NCBI GenBank assembly: GCA_037042915.1
Contig: CM073201.1
Span: 2,728,001-2,792,000 of the forward strand
Reading direction: 5' to 3'
DNA: 64,000 bases
DNA from: Auricularia sp. M13
Taxonomy: Eukaryota; Basidiomycota; Agaricomycetes; Auriculariales; Auriculariaceae
Numbering within the stretch: position 1 is the first letter of the stretch; every line of letters begins with the position of its first letter. The notes below the pieces were generated by a model. It was not told the DNA's origin. It was given only the letters and a program-made list of their open reading frames with translations, and searched no databases. Both the position numbers and the translations under genes were made by a program. Shown here piece by piece: positions 45,679 through 56,528 of the stretch.

Positions 45679-46519
45679 GTCATCCAATTCTATTGATGGC
45701 CGTCTGGGCGGTCGTCAGCATTTGAGTCGCCCGAAACGAGCATTATAGTGCCGCTCACCGATCCACCACGACAGCCTCGTCGACATTATAAGCGCCAGTG
45801 TCCATCCTCGTGTCTAGGCTACTTGAAAGCACAAAGCTGGCATGGGTCAGTCAAGCTGGCTCACGGCAAACGCGCGCGTTTTATTTCCGTTTGATTGGCG
45901 AGTATCTTGTCACTGCGTAGTGCTCCCAGTAGAGCGTCCAGCTAGCACACACGCTGGCCCGTGTAGTCGCTTGCTGTGATATTACTTAGCGTGGACTGGC
46001 GCGTCCAGAACTTGAAATGCGAACGAGAGAGAGACGGAGAGCGTCGGGCGTCGCCGACTCGATCGCGTCCAGCTCGTGACGGTGATCATCCTACCGGTAC
46101 TTAAAATCTAAAATACCCAGAAACATACGAGATTTAAATCAGCTTCGAGGCTTGCAGAGCATGATTCGAAGGGAAGTAAAAAATTGCAGCTTGCAGACGG
46201 GGCAGAGAGCGTACAGAACAAACTGCATTGATGCTAGGGTAATACAAAATGCCAGGATGCGATGCAACGAGGGGGATAGCTGTGACTACAGTACGACTAA
46301 AACAATACGACAGGGTAGATGAGAGCACGAGAGCAGGCACACAGTAATACAACGCGCAGAGCAACATAACCATAAGGATAATATGCAATGCGGGGAGGTG
46401 CAACGCGATGGCGAAATGCAAAGAAGCTAGCAGCGAGTATGAGGACCGGAAACCCAAAGGAGGACGGAGAAAGCAAGCAGTGAGAAGACAATAAAGCCAA
46501 GCGGAAAACCAAAAAGCGA
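45679..46519. other. Intergenic
   Basis: Upstream of the orphan gene and downstream of the coiled-coil gene. The minus strand at 46140-46500 is pyrimidine-rich and likely the 3' UTR of the gene starting at 48897. No gene recognised. Confidence 0.5.
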
Positions 46520-48897
46520 TTAGAGAGCGAGTGCGGAGAGGCGGCCGACGAGCTCGGGGTGGACGCGCGCAAAGTCCTCGGCGTCGGGGACGTGGTCGCG
46601 CACCCAGACCTGCTGGCCGTCTTCGGACTTGTCGAAGTATGTATAGCCGATGTATTCGGATTTGTCCATTTGCGTGACGGGGTCGAACACAACGCGCGAG
46701 TGGCTCACGACGCGGTGCCAGCCGCGCCCAGTGCCTTCCCAGACCTCCCAGACCCGTCCACCCTGTGCCGGGTCGTCGTAACCACGGAGTACACGACGAC
46801 CCCATTGCCGGTAGCGGGTGTATACCCCCAGAAAAGTGGGGTCGGGCTCGTGGGACTCCGCGGGAACGATGGGGCAGTCCGCGTCCGTTGGAGGCGCATC
46901 GATGACGATCGCGAAGCCGTCGGGGACGTCCTGGAAGAGAAACGCGCAGCGAGAGACATAATTCGGCGCGATGTTCAAGTCGTCAACAGTGAATTCGTCG
47001 AAGACCTGATCTTCGTCGTCGAGACCAGACGAAGACGAGCCGCCCTCCTCAAGTGCCGCAGTATTGATTGCCTCGAGATGCTGTTGCAACGGAGCAGCGA
47101 GAGCCTCGTCCAGAGTGGGAGATGGAGGCGAGTCCAACGTTGGTACTCCCGTTGCTGATCCTGCTTCCGCCATAGGCGCCTCCACTGCCGGCTCGGCCTC
47201 CATAGCCGGGTCTGTCGCTGTAATGGCGATGTTCTGCGGTGGACAATGATGCGGATAGGCATCCCGCCACTGCTGTAGCTCGGCCTGCAAGTGGACAATC
47301 CAGGAGTTGAGGTTACGTTCGCAGAGCGTGAATAAAGCATAGGACTGGTCGCGCTGGCGGCAGAATTCTCCCATTTCCTGCTTGTGGGAGTCCTGCTCTG
47401 CCGCAAGCTGGGCGCGCAGAGTGTCGTTGTCTGCGCGAACTTCGACGAGCGTGCAAGTGGCCTCAGCAAGCTGCTCCTGGGTGCGCCGCAGTTCCTCCTG
47501 CTTGTCGACAAGACGGACCGAAGCCACCCTGAGACGCTCCTCGACGAGAGCTTTCTCCTCGCCGACGACGGCGAGGGCAGCGACCGATGAGTCACGCTGA
47601 GAGACATAGCGCGCCTTGAGTTCGTCCACCTCTTTGCGCAAAGCATGCGCAGCCTCCTCGTATTCGGAACTAGCCTCCAGGTGCGCCTCGAGCTCCTCCA
47701 CCCGAGCCTCGGCGCAGTCAAGACGCGTAGAATAGTGTGCGATTTCGTCTTGAGCAGTGATGAGCTCGTTGCGCAGGGTGGCGGTTAGCCGCTGCTCATC
47801 AGCAAGGCTGACGAGAGCCGTGTGCAGGCAGCCGTCCAGTTCCTTAGCCGATTTACGCAGGCCGCGCACCGCTTCGTCGTAGGAAGCAACCAGCTTGACA
47901 AACTGGGTCTCCAAGTCCACGTTTTCCGACTCGGCCTGTTCGCGGCGAACGTATTCTGCAGCAATTTTGCTGCGAGCTGCTACGACTTGGGCGTTGAGAG
48001 AAGACGATTTGTGCCTTTCCCGACGAAGTTCTGCGAGCAGATTGGCCCGGCAGCGCTGCAGGTCGGAGAGTTCGTCCTGAAGGACACTGAGGCGCTCCTC
48101 GTACGGGCGGGCGAAAGCGATTCGATGCTGCGCAACAAACGAGTGGATGCGTTTGCAGATGGTCCTAAAGCGCGGCGAAACCACATCCACGGCACGTGTG
48201 GTTATGCGCTACAACCTGTCAGTCGACCGTGCATCGCAGAAGGAGAAAGCACATACATTGAAAGCAGCGAGGGCCTTCAGCTGGGATAACTGGTCAGGCG
48301 ACGAAGGCATATTGCGCCAGTAAGAGAATATGCCGATGAGAGCGATGAGAATCGCAACATCCGCGATATAATTTAACGAGGGTATAAACTGTAGAAGGAC
48401 AGATCAGTATCACAATACAAGAGTTCCACGGTCGTTTATACCTGTTCTCTATATAGAGCATCGCCCGATATTCGCCCATCGTTGGTCATCGCGCCGGTGG
48501 AATGCAGGGCGTCGACCAGAGGAGTAGGTTGGAAGGCATATTCTTTCGAATTCTGCGAGCAATTTATAAGGGTTATACTTAAGGTAAGGATATGGCGCAC
48601 GTGATGATCGTTGGCGATAATGCTCGAGAGATTGTCCCAACCACACGTTCGAGGCAAAGGGCGCGGGAAGGCCAGCACAATGAGCGCAGTAGACGTTACC
48701 AGTGCGGGACCTGGGACTATTGCTAGGTCCTTTATCGCAGGGCGCCCCAACGAAAGTGATTGAGCAGGCACAATGAGGTCCGTGCTGGCCGCCAGGGCGT
48801 GTGGCCACACAAGCCCCAGAACGCAGATTGTGACGGCAGCCGGTCGACTGAAGCTAGGCAGAGACCACCCTAAGTGCCCCCAAGACGTGGAGGCCAT
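46520..48897 (-). CDS. Membrane-anchored coiled-coil protein
   Basis: Exons 48442-48897, 48257-48388 and 46520-48208 encode 758 aa, phase-consistent. The N-terminus MASTSWGHLGWSLPSF leads into hydrophobic segments: AAVTICVLGLVWPHALAA (residues about 19-36) and a second near PALVTSTALIVLAF. A third is encoded by exon 2 (FIPSLNYIADVAILIALIGIF). About 270 residues of heptad-rich coiled coil follow (LQDELSDLQRCRANLLAELR, RKEVDELKARY, RLVDKQEELRRTQEQLAEA). Then come an acidic disordered segment and a C-terminal part with GVYTRYRQWGRRVLRGYDD and WEVWEGTGRGWHRVVSHSRV. The layout suggests an integral membrane protein with a long cytosolic or lumenal stalk, perhaps a tether. No family is recognised. 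The N-terminal exons could belong to a separate gene, but no stop or polyadenylation break is seen. Confidence 0.68.
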
Positions 48898-49299
48898 GTT
48901 GTGAGAGATTGGAGTCAAGATCGATGAGTGGTAGAACCAGAGGTTGGGGAAGGAGACGAAGTATCGGAGTTCGCACGCTCGCCACACTGGTTCATAACCG
49001 TGTCCGCATGTTCATAATAGGAGGCGCGGCCCGGATTCCTGTGCAAACCACTGACTCAGACAAGAGTGACCACGACTCTGCGCGTCCCCCGAAGCGTGTT
49101 CTAGATAGGAAATCGATATAGGCAGTACAAAGCTAATCATACACAACAGAAATTCGACACAATGTAATGTTCCGCATAATGCAAGCAAAGCTAGACGCAA
49201 AACCGAGACTGTACCATAGCAAGAGCACGCAGCTCCACCATAACATAGGGACCACATAACATAGCGACATAATGAAAGAGTCCTTGCGTCGCGGCGCAG
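48898..49299. other. Intergenic
   Basis: Holds the 5' side of the membrane coiled-coil gene and the 3' UTR of the chitin synthase. The chitin synthase frame can be read on to 49133 only if its last intron is ignored. Confidence 0.5.
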
Positions 49300-52200
49300 T
49301 TACCCCGTGAAGAGTTGCACGATGACATACATCGTCGAAGCCAACATACGCTATCAAACGACGCATCAGCAAAGCCCACACGAAGCGGAGAAGCGTGCGC
49401 ACAATAATGCTCGTTATCGCGACGAACGCCAGAATAAAGGTCATGTACGCGCGTTGCGTTCGAGCCTCGCTATAGTCATCGGAAAGTGTCTTGTCCGAAC
49501 CACCGCCCGACAGAACGCAGAGGACAAGCAAGCCCTTCGCAGACGCATCAGCACCCCAGTATTCTGCAAACGCAGTGCTTACATTCGACAAGACCCAGAA
49601 CAGCAAGACCTGCACAATAGCGTCAGTCGGCCGCACTGTAATGCAGGCCTGGAAGCGTCACGTACGTTTGTTCGGACATTTGCATAGTAGTCCTTGGCTG
49701 CCTGATCCAGATCGCCCTGGCTGCGCTCCGCGACAGGCACAGGTTTTCGTACTTTCAGGTTGTGCAGCACTTCCATGTAGACGTCGTTGACGTCCGCGGC
49801 CTCCACGAGCTCGAGATCGACATTTTCTTGTTGGTCCTGCACGACGCCGCCGAGCTCCATCTCCGGCTTCTTATCTTCGCCCTTAGTTCCCCTGCATCTG
49901 CGTTAGTAACACCGCCTGTGCGCGCTGTCCATCGCGCACCATGAAATCTACAACAGGGCGGTTAGATTGTGAAGCAACATAGAGACGAAGAAGTAGACAC
50001 GCACATCATCGATATTCGAAAACGCATATATGTTCAGCACGTTGATGTACGCGGGCGAGAGCAGGAGGTACTGGAAGAAGCTAGTGAAGAGGTGCCACGG
50101 GTCGAATGCAATGATGCTGGATGCGATGTACATTCCGAAGGTCGCGAGGAGCGACAGCATCATCTGGCCGTACATGCTGCCGCCCTGCATGAGAACGCGC
50201 GCGACGCAGACGCCCGCGCAGACCAGCATGTACAGTGTCAGTACCGCGAAAAACACGACCGCGAGTCGGTACTTGAGCGTAGACCTAGGCGGGGAGGCTA
50301 TCAGAGATTGGTCGAGGAACAGACGGTCGAATGCTCACCCTCGCGGCTTGTTTCCCATGGAAAATATGAAACATGCGACGAGCAGTGAGGCATACATGGC
50401 CTGGATGATGTCGTTGAACGGCTTGATGCGCTTGAGCTTCGGTATATCTTGAATACTCGACGTCAAAAGGATCTTCGAGGCAAATATGAGCATCCAGGTA
50501 GCGAGAAGAAGGCTTGCATACGAAGAAGATATAGTAGTTGCCCTGGTAGAAGTCAGATGTCGAGAACACATTCAGATGAACGATGGGCGTACAATGGCAA
50601 ACCACGCAAAGATCAAGTTGATGACATTGTAAAATGTCTCGATGCCCAGTAGCACCTTACGGCTCATGTTGTGACCCGAGCCGAGCATCTGGCCAACGTG
50701 CCAAAGCGCGTAGACTGCCGCGAAGAAGGATCCGTTGAGCCAGCGGCGCCGTTGCAAGATAACTATGAACTGGATGAGCATCGACCGAACGGAGGACCAG
50801 TTGCCCTGTACGCACATTCTGGCAGATTATCCGGGACATCCGTCTCGCCAATTGCGCCCCTGACGTATCGCAAAACCCTGGAAAAGGTCAACAATCGGCG
50901 TTACAAGCAGCTTCAGAAGCTCACCATGCTGAGTTTGGGCGCGCGACGAGTTCAAAACATAAAATGCGCTGCGAAACAGTGATTAGCTTCTACACGGCGT
51001 AGTATCGAGCTCCAAGGAACGTACGTCCTCGGCCAGGTCTGTCAACGGCATTAGTGCTGTAAATTGCGCAACTACAAGGAAGACTCACACATATTGGACG
51101 TGAAGATGTCAGAGTCGCGACCATGGATGGTCTCGCCCTTGAAGTAAGACGCAAGTGGACCGATCCCATTTTTATCATTCTTCAGCGCGATGTAGCTACG
51201 CAGCCAGGTGAATCATTGGCCAGATCCTGATGGACACGGGGATGCTCACCGGTATGCAGAGAACGCTCCAGGCTGAGGGAGAAATTAGTCAACGCAACAT
51301 GCGTGACGAAAAAAAAAAAGAGCGACACGAACCAGGACGCTGATATACCCAAAAGCCGCCTCGGTGGGCTTGTCGAGGATATTGCTCATCTTGTACTCGA
51401 AATTTTGTGCAGCGACAAGTGGGTTGAGCAGCGCGCTCCACCTGCGGCCCTTGTACACCGCGATCTCGCCGCATGCGCCGCCGACGTTGGAGTTCATGTC
51501 GAACGTCTTCCAGAGCTTGTAGATCGACTTGGGCCCTGGACGCGTGCCGACGTCGAGCAGGACGATCACATTCGGCTGAAGCATAGGCGCAAAGGCATTC
51601 AGACACCATCTGTGCGAGTTGATCTTCTTTGCGTTATTTTCCTGCACTCGATATTAGCCAACCTGTTTACTTCGAAAGTAGGGAAGTAGCGGGTAAATAC
51701 CTTGATGAGCAAGATGATTTGCGTAGGCACGATACCCTTGTCAGGGTACTTGAAGTGGAGATTGGGGTCGAGGGCAAAACTTGTCGTGTACTCGAACATG
51801 TGTCCGTGTACAAATTTGCGGTTGACCGTGTTCTTCATCACGTCTGCTCTGTACACACCTAATGCTGTTACTGCATAAAGTGTAGCTCAGTATCTATACG
51901 CAATGCGGCGACCACACTTACAGCAATCCAGAACGCGGGGATGAACCTTCTTGCGCCCGTCTGCGACGATACAGACCACAACCTTTCAAGGAATGCTATC
52001 AGTATCAATGCGTTTGCTACAAAGGATGACGGTACCTTCTTCCAAGAGTCCGGACCCCAGGTTTGACTCGCCTTGCGCGAGCATAGATGTGCAATGTTCT
52101 TCATAACACCGTAAAGGGTTCGCGTGAAGAGGATCTCGTCCTCGCTGCAAGTCCTATCAGGGGACAGAACGCCGAACGCAGCAAGTACGCACTTGTACAT

Positions 52201-53312
52201 CGTAATGACGATCATGAGCTCAGTTTGACGATTGTTTTTATTCTGCCGAAGGTAGAAACGCTTCTTCTCGAATTCATCTGGATCGCAAGTAATGGCAGTA
52301 TACCTATTGGCAAATCAATAACAACAGCAGTCGCCATTTGTTACACGTACGTAGTTTCCTTGAATTCACGATCGTTCGTATTGTGCGGCAAGACAAGGTT
52401 GCTCGGGATCTCGAGAGGGACGACCAAGTGCCCGCGGGAAAGTTTGAAACGCTTCTTTGTCTTGTGTCGGCGTTCCATGAGGCCCTGAGGGGGAGCCGGG
52501 CCATAATGCTGAGTCGAGTGAGGCAATACGGGGGTGTCGTCGATGGTGAGTGTGCCGGATGAGCTGTCGCTGATGGGTCGCTTCTCCGGCTCAGCCTCGA
52601 TGTCGTGTTTCTCGACGATATCGTAGTCTTCGGGCGTAGGAGAGCGCGAGCGCGGAGGCTGGTAGCTGGGCGCTGTGTAGCCTAGGCCAGTATAGACGGA
52701 GGACGTGGGGCGCGACGCGTTGGCTGTGGTCCCTGCGGTGTATAACGAATCGTAGGCCGACTGCTGCGAGACGTTCGGGTGCTGGTAGCCGTATGGCTGC
52801 TGGTGCGAGCCCGTCCAGGACTGCACCACCAGGGCAGGGCCATAGCCACGCTGGAGATACCGCTGGTAGGCCTCCGGTGTCCAGGGTTGGCCGTTGGGCT
52901 GTAATGGCTGCTGCACTAGCCGCTGTTGCTGCTGGTGCTGCAGATACTGGTCCTGGTCGTAGTCGTCATCGTACTCTTCCTCGTCCTCGTCGTATTCCTC
53001 GTCGTCCTGGTCAACCTGCGCGTAACCCTGCGCGGCGACCCTCGCCTGGACCGAGGGCTGCGGCTGCGACGAGCTGACCGCAGTTCCGCGCGACGAAGCG
53101 CCAGAGCCCGTAGAGCCATTCCTATGCACAGTCGACTCGCCAGTCTCTTGTATGGGCGAGAGCGCACGCATCCGCGGGTCCAGCGCTGGCGAGTAGCGCT
53201 GCTGCTGCGCGCTTATGGCGCGGTCGATGTCGCCGTAGCTCAGTTCGCGCTCGACTTGCTCCTCCTCGCTGAGTTGCACAGGGTTATGGTAGTAGTATTG
53301 CGCTGGGTCCAT
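49300..53312 (-). CDS. chs: Chitin synthase, class I-III type (division 1)
   Basis: Many exons from the ATG at 53312 ([15 protein letters not shown]) to a TAA at 49300-49302, roughly 1000 aa. A disordered head of about 300 aa (poly-Gln and poly-Asp/Glu around 52920-53030) precedes the chitin synthase N-terminal domain. Catalytic motifs seen: [86 protein letters not shown] and [16 protein letters not shown]. Several transmembrane helices follow ([20 protein letters not shown], the 49960-50230 exons). The true C-terminus appears only after splicing an intron near 49350-49400, giving a final [13 protein letters not shown]. The enzyme polymerises UDP-GlcNAc into chitin at the plasma membrane. A long A tract at about 51308 lies in an intron. 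Confidence 0.94.
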
Positions 53313-53453
53313 TGCGCGCGTCGGTGGGCTGGCGGGCCGGGGCCGTCGGTCGAGAGGGGCGGCGTCGGGAGGTGGTTGAGCGGCTGCCTTTCGGACGCGG
53401 CCGACACGCGTGCCCGACAGATCGCGGGCGCAGTTTAGTCACGTGACTTGGGA

Positions 53454-53460
53454 TATAAAA
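53454..53460 (+). promoter_or_regulatory. TATA-like element facing right, upstream of chitin synthase
   Basis: GATATAAAAAAG on the + strand, 14 nt after a CACGTGAC box (about 53440). A pyrimidine-rich stretch follows. It points away from the chitin synthase, so it may drive an unrecognised rightward transcript. Confidence 0.35.
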
Positions 53461-54318
53461 AAGAAATCTCGGCACGGACCGGCGTCCCCTCGTCTCTTCC
53501 TGGGAGATTTTCACTTGGTCGTCGTTCAGTCGCCCGTTTCTCTCCTTGCGCTGTCGCTTCAATAGGCAACTATCATAGCAGCACTCTCCACGGGCTCGTT
53601 TTACCTGCTCCTTCTTTCGAGGCCGTCGCCCGCTGCGTTCGGGCTCAAGGACACCCTGTATATTCGCCGCGCGCCTGCTATTCCTACGGGCGTGTCGGCT
53701 GCTAAACGGCGGGGGATACGAATGTCACGCGGTGTTTAATTCAGTTGTCCATCGAGCCTGCCAGCTCCGGACGACCTTACGAGGCACCGCACATCCTTGT
53801 CCTGTACCCATGTATGTATGTCACAACCCGCGACTGTACGAATACATCGCCGTCGGCGTCTACTGCTCTGACGACTACGTTCTGTCGCAAATGTTCAAAA
53901 GATCAGGTCTTATCTCCAAAACTGCCCCAAGTCATCTAGCCTTCCCCTTTGATAATCTAGGATTCGTGTTCACTATGCACTTCATCGAGGCTCAGCGTCT
54001 TGGTCGTCGCAGTCCGTAGCTGGAGCATTGAGCAAATCCGCCAGTATTGGCTATCGGCGAATGTGACTCGTCGTTGTCGACTGACGCTCGCCTCTCGCAA
54101 GTCAGTTAACGGCCGTCAAACGCTGCGCCATGTCACAGGTGGGTGCAGCGACCTGTGGCTATCATACTGAACTCAAGCTTCAAGCTTCAAGTCAGGCGTA
54201 GCGATCCAGATTTCATTTCTTCATCCACTAGAGACTAGTAATCATCTTACATACGTGTACTACTCTGCCTAGATCCTAATGGCTACCTCGAGCGTATGCT
54301 GACACTGAAAGCGCCTTC
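53461..54318. other. Region without supported gene, possible rightward transcript
   Basis: Downstream of the rightward TATA element the sequence is CT-rich. A 95-codon frame (53732-54019, +) starts MFNSVVHRACQLRTT and lacks motifs. A transcript with a small ORF is possible but unproven. A short direct repeat of caagctt is seen at about 54174-54185. Confidence 0.3.
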
Positions 54319-55569
54319 TTACAATATGAAGTCCAGCAGACGCGGATGCTTGCGATGCAGAGATGCGGCAGCGCTGGATGCGCATCCAATGGCTCCATCC
54401 ATACTCCCAGACGACCACTCCGTCTCGATGTTCTGGCCGAAAGCGTCCGAGTTGTTGTGCAGTACCAAAAGCGATCCTTCGCAATGCTTGCCGGGCTGAT
54501 ATCGCCTTCCATTCTCGTCGCCGCGAAAGAGCGACGCCTTGGATACGACCTCCACACCCGGCAGCGCGCGTTTGAATATATCCAGCGCCTTGGGGTCCGC
54601 ATAATCGTTGAATGCGAAAGCGCGCATGGCCTTGAGCGGATTACTCGACGAATAAAAGCGCAGAGCCGCCGCCTGGCAGCGCACGAGCAGATCCGCCCCG
54701 CCGAGCATCTGAGCAAAGATGTGTGGCGGGTCAACGGTGTAGACATAGCCCTGCTCCGCGCAGAGGTACTCGAGCGCGCGCAGCTCGTTGCGGAGCTGAT
54801 GGAAGGCCGTCATGCACAGCACCTCGAGCGAGAGGACCCGGGCGCGCAGTTGGACGGAAACGCCGCGTACAGCATCGAATTGCAGCTCCCCAGTAGCAAC
54901 CTGTGTCAGGAGTCCGTACGCTGCCTTTTCGGAAATGAGGGAGACGGTAGTGTCTGACAGGCTGGGAAGAGAGTGACCGTGGGTTAGATGGAATACCATG
55001 TGTCGCCTGAGTGACTCGTCGTAGGTGCGCCGCTGGGCGGCATCCTGCTTCTTCCGCACCGACAAGATCTCAAAATCATTCGGAAGGGGCTGCCCAACAG
55101 TAGGTTGCTGCTGTAGAGCTGCAAGACGGAGCATGACGTCCGGCCCCTCAAAGTCCGGCTGGATTTGTGCGCTCAAAACGACCCGACGGGCCTGGCTGCC
55201 AGAAAATGGCTCGACGGTATGCATCCCGCGCCACGCATAGTCACCATGCATCTTTATGAGCGCGAGCGGAGTGACGAACGTATGCATCGCGCCCTCCATA
55301 TTCGTAATGGCGTCAGAACTTCCTGGCACAAACTTGACGCCGAGAGCGCTGTCCTTCTTGTTACGCATGAGGTGCTCGACCATAGTGCGCGGCACAAAAT
55401 CATTGATGCTGAGAACTGGCGGCGGGGACGATGCAAAGTTTTCCAGATAGAATGAGCGTGCCTCAGACGCATTGCCGCTCGCTGGGAAGTCTGTCTGTTC
55501 GAGCGTATCCGAGCGCCCGCCAAAGAGTGGGATGGGAGAATAGAAGCTAGAATCACCGTTGTTTGCCAT
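54319..55569 (-). CDS. Uncharacterised protein, intronless, 416 aa
   Basis: A single open exon starts at the ATG at 55569. The N-terminal third is polar and Pro-rich. The rest looks folded and cytosolic: ITNMEGAMHTFVTPLALIKM, DYAWRGMHTVEPFSGSQARR, RVLSLEVLCMTAFHQLRNEL and VYTVDPPHIFAQMLGGADLL. The C-terminal quarter is AMRAFAFNDYADPKALDIFK, ASLFRGDENGRRY and VLHNNSDAFGQNIETEWSSG. The block from DYADP to HNNSDAFGQNIETE, with its GSMDGAIG loop, looks like a conserved catalytic or ligand-binding core, but I cannot assign it to a family. There is no signal peptide or membrane segment. Composition and the long frame support a real gene. Confidence 0.75.
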   Translation of the reverse strand: MANNGDSSFYSPIPLFGGRSDTLEQTDFPASGNASEARSFYLENFASSPPPVLSINDFVPRTMVEHLMRNKKDSALGVKFVPGSSDAITNMEGAMHTFVTPLALIKMHGDYAWRGMHTVEPFSGSQARRVVLSAQIQPDFEGPDVMLRLAALQQQPTVGQPLPNDFEILSVRKKQDAAQRRTYDESLRRHMVFHLTHGHSLPSLSDTTVSLISEKAAYGLLTQVATGELQFDAVRGVSVQLRARVLSLEVLCMTAFHQLRNELRALEYLCAEQGYVYTVDPPHIFAQMLGGADLLVRCQAAALRFYSSSNPLKAMRAFAFNDYADPKALDIFKRALPGVEVVSKASLFRGDENGRRYQPGKHCEGSLLVLHNNSDAFGQNIETEWSSGSMDGAIGCASSAAASLHRKHPRLLDFIL

Positions 55570-56147
55570 CGTCGAACGCGTTATGGAGCAAGAAGACCAA
55601 AAGAGTGAAGGTACGACTCGGAGGTAGGAAGCAAGTCGCGTTCGACTCCGGCCTGCACATCCTTCGTCTCAGATTCTTCCGTCGACGCAATGCCCGACGA
55701 GAGCCACCTAGAGCTGCGCGCTGGCTTTATTGGCAGCGAGAAAGAGGTCTTATCAAGCCAGCGAGAGCATCGAGGTCATGTGCTCAACATCAGGAAATGT
55801 CGTCAAGAAGGAGAACACTCAGCCCATGATGGCCGAGTAATTTCTTGTATTACTTACTCTGTCGTCGAGTAAATAAACCGAGACGAGTCGACGATTTATA
55901 CGGCCTTGCGTGCGCCGCAAAGGCTTGTCGCTGTGTCGCCAGTGCCCGGACGAATGCTGCAGCTTACGCGCTGAAAATAAAATTTCTGACAATCAGACCG
56001 GTGGAGCATATATTATCAGAGATCAAGCTTCTCGCGTCGTCGTAACGGCCAACGGTGCCGGTGAGAACCTGCATACTTAAAGGCGCACATGCAGCCCGCC
56101 ATGCAGGACGCGGGTCTCCCAACTACCACTCGCGATTGCAATCCATC
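55570..56147. other. Intergenic
   Basis: Divergent upstream regions of the orphan gene and the secreted repeat gene. AT-rich patch at about 55970-56020 (catatattatcag). No gene recognised. Confidence 0.5.
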
Positions 56148-56528
56148 ATGCTACTCCTCTCCGCCCTTCCACTCGTTTGCGCCCTCCTCTCCTTGACGCC
56201 GCGCATCTCCGCTGCCGTCGTTCCAGCGCCTGGCGCGCTGAACATCGACACTCATACGCCAGGAAATGCCGGAGACGAGGCCCATGTCAACCTAGGCCAC
56301 CATGGACAGCCCCTGCATCCGGTTCCTCGTGCGCTTCACGTGCACCAGGGCCAGCCGATGCACCCTGCGACGGGCGTGCAACCTCCTACCCCACGCCTCA
56401 TCCACCAGGGGCAGCCGATGCGCCCTGTTAAAGGACCTCAACCGGCTGTCCCGCGCGAGCCATTGCTGCATCAGGGCCAACCTATGCATCCAGTGGAGCC
56501 TGGTGTCGTCCATCCCGGGAATGTCTGA
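56148..56528 (+). CDS. Secreted tandem-repeat protein (HQGQPMHP repeats)
   Basis: The ATG at 56148 begins a signal peptide (MLLLSALPLVCALLSLTP..SAA, cleavage about residue 22-24); the frame is open further upstream, but the signal peptide decides the start. The 126-aa product, intronless, has no cysteine in its mature part. It has four copies of a core repeat: HHGQPLHP, HQGQPMHP, HQGQPMRP, HQGQPMHP. They are separated by 18-23 residues containing a Pro-Arg dipeptide shortly before each core (VPRALHV, TPRLI, VPREPLL). His and Met spacing could allow metal binding, and the basic sites could allow processing into short peptides. No family is recognised. It differs from Kex2-processed pheromone or RiPP precursors by lacking Lys-Arg sites. 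Confidence 0.75.
   Translation: MLLLSALPLVCALLSLTPRISAAVVPAPGALNIDTHTPGNAGDEAHVNLGHHGQPLHPVPRALHVHQGQPMHPATGVQPPTPRLIHQGQPMRPVKGPQPAVPREPLLHQGQPMHPVEPGVVHPGNV
56290..56500 (+). repeat. Four-copy coding repeat, core caycagggscarccratgc
   Basis: Direct repeats at about 56298, 56341, 56401 and 56470 share a core of about 24 nt encoding H(Q/H)GQP(M/L)(H/R)P. Spacing is 43-69 nt. Third-position differences between copies indicate selection on the peptide rather than very recent duplication. Confidence 0.75.

Noticed and set aside
49133-49299. Extension of the chitin synthase frame to 49133
   Set aside because: Splicing a gtgcgc..gatag intron restores the family C-terminus and an earlier TAA, so the extension is intron read-through.
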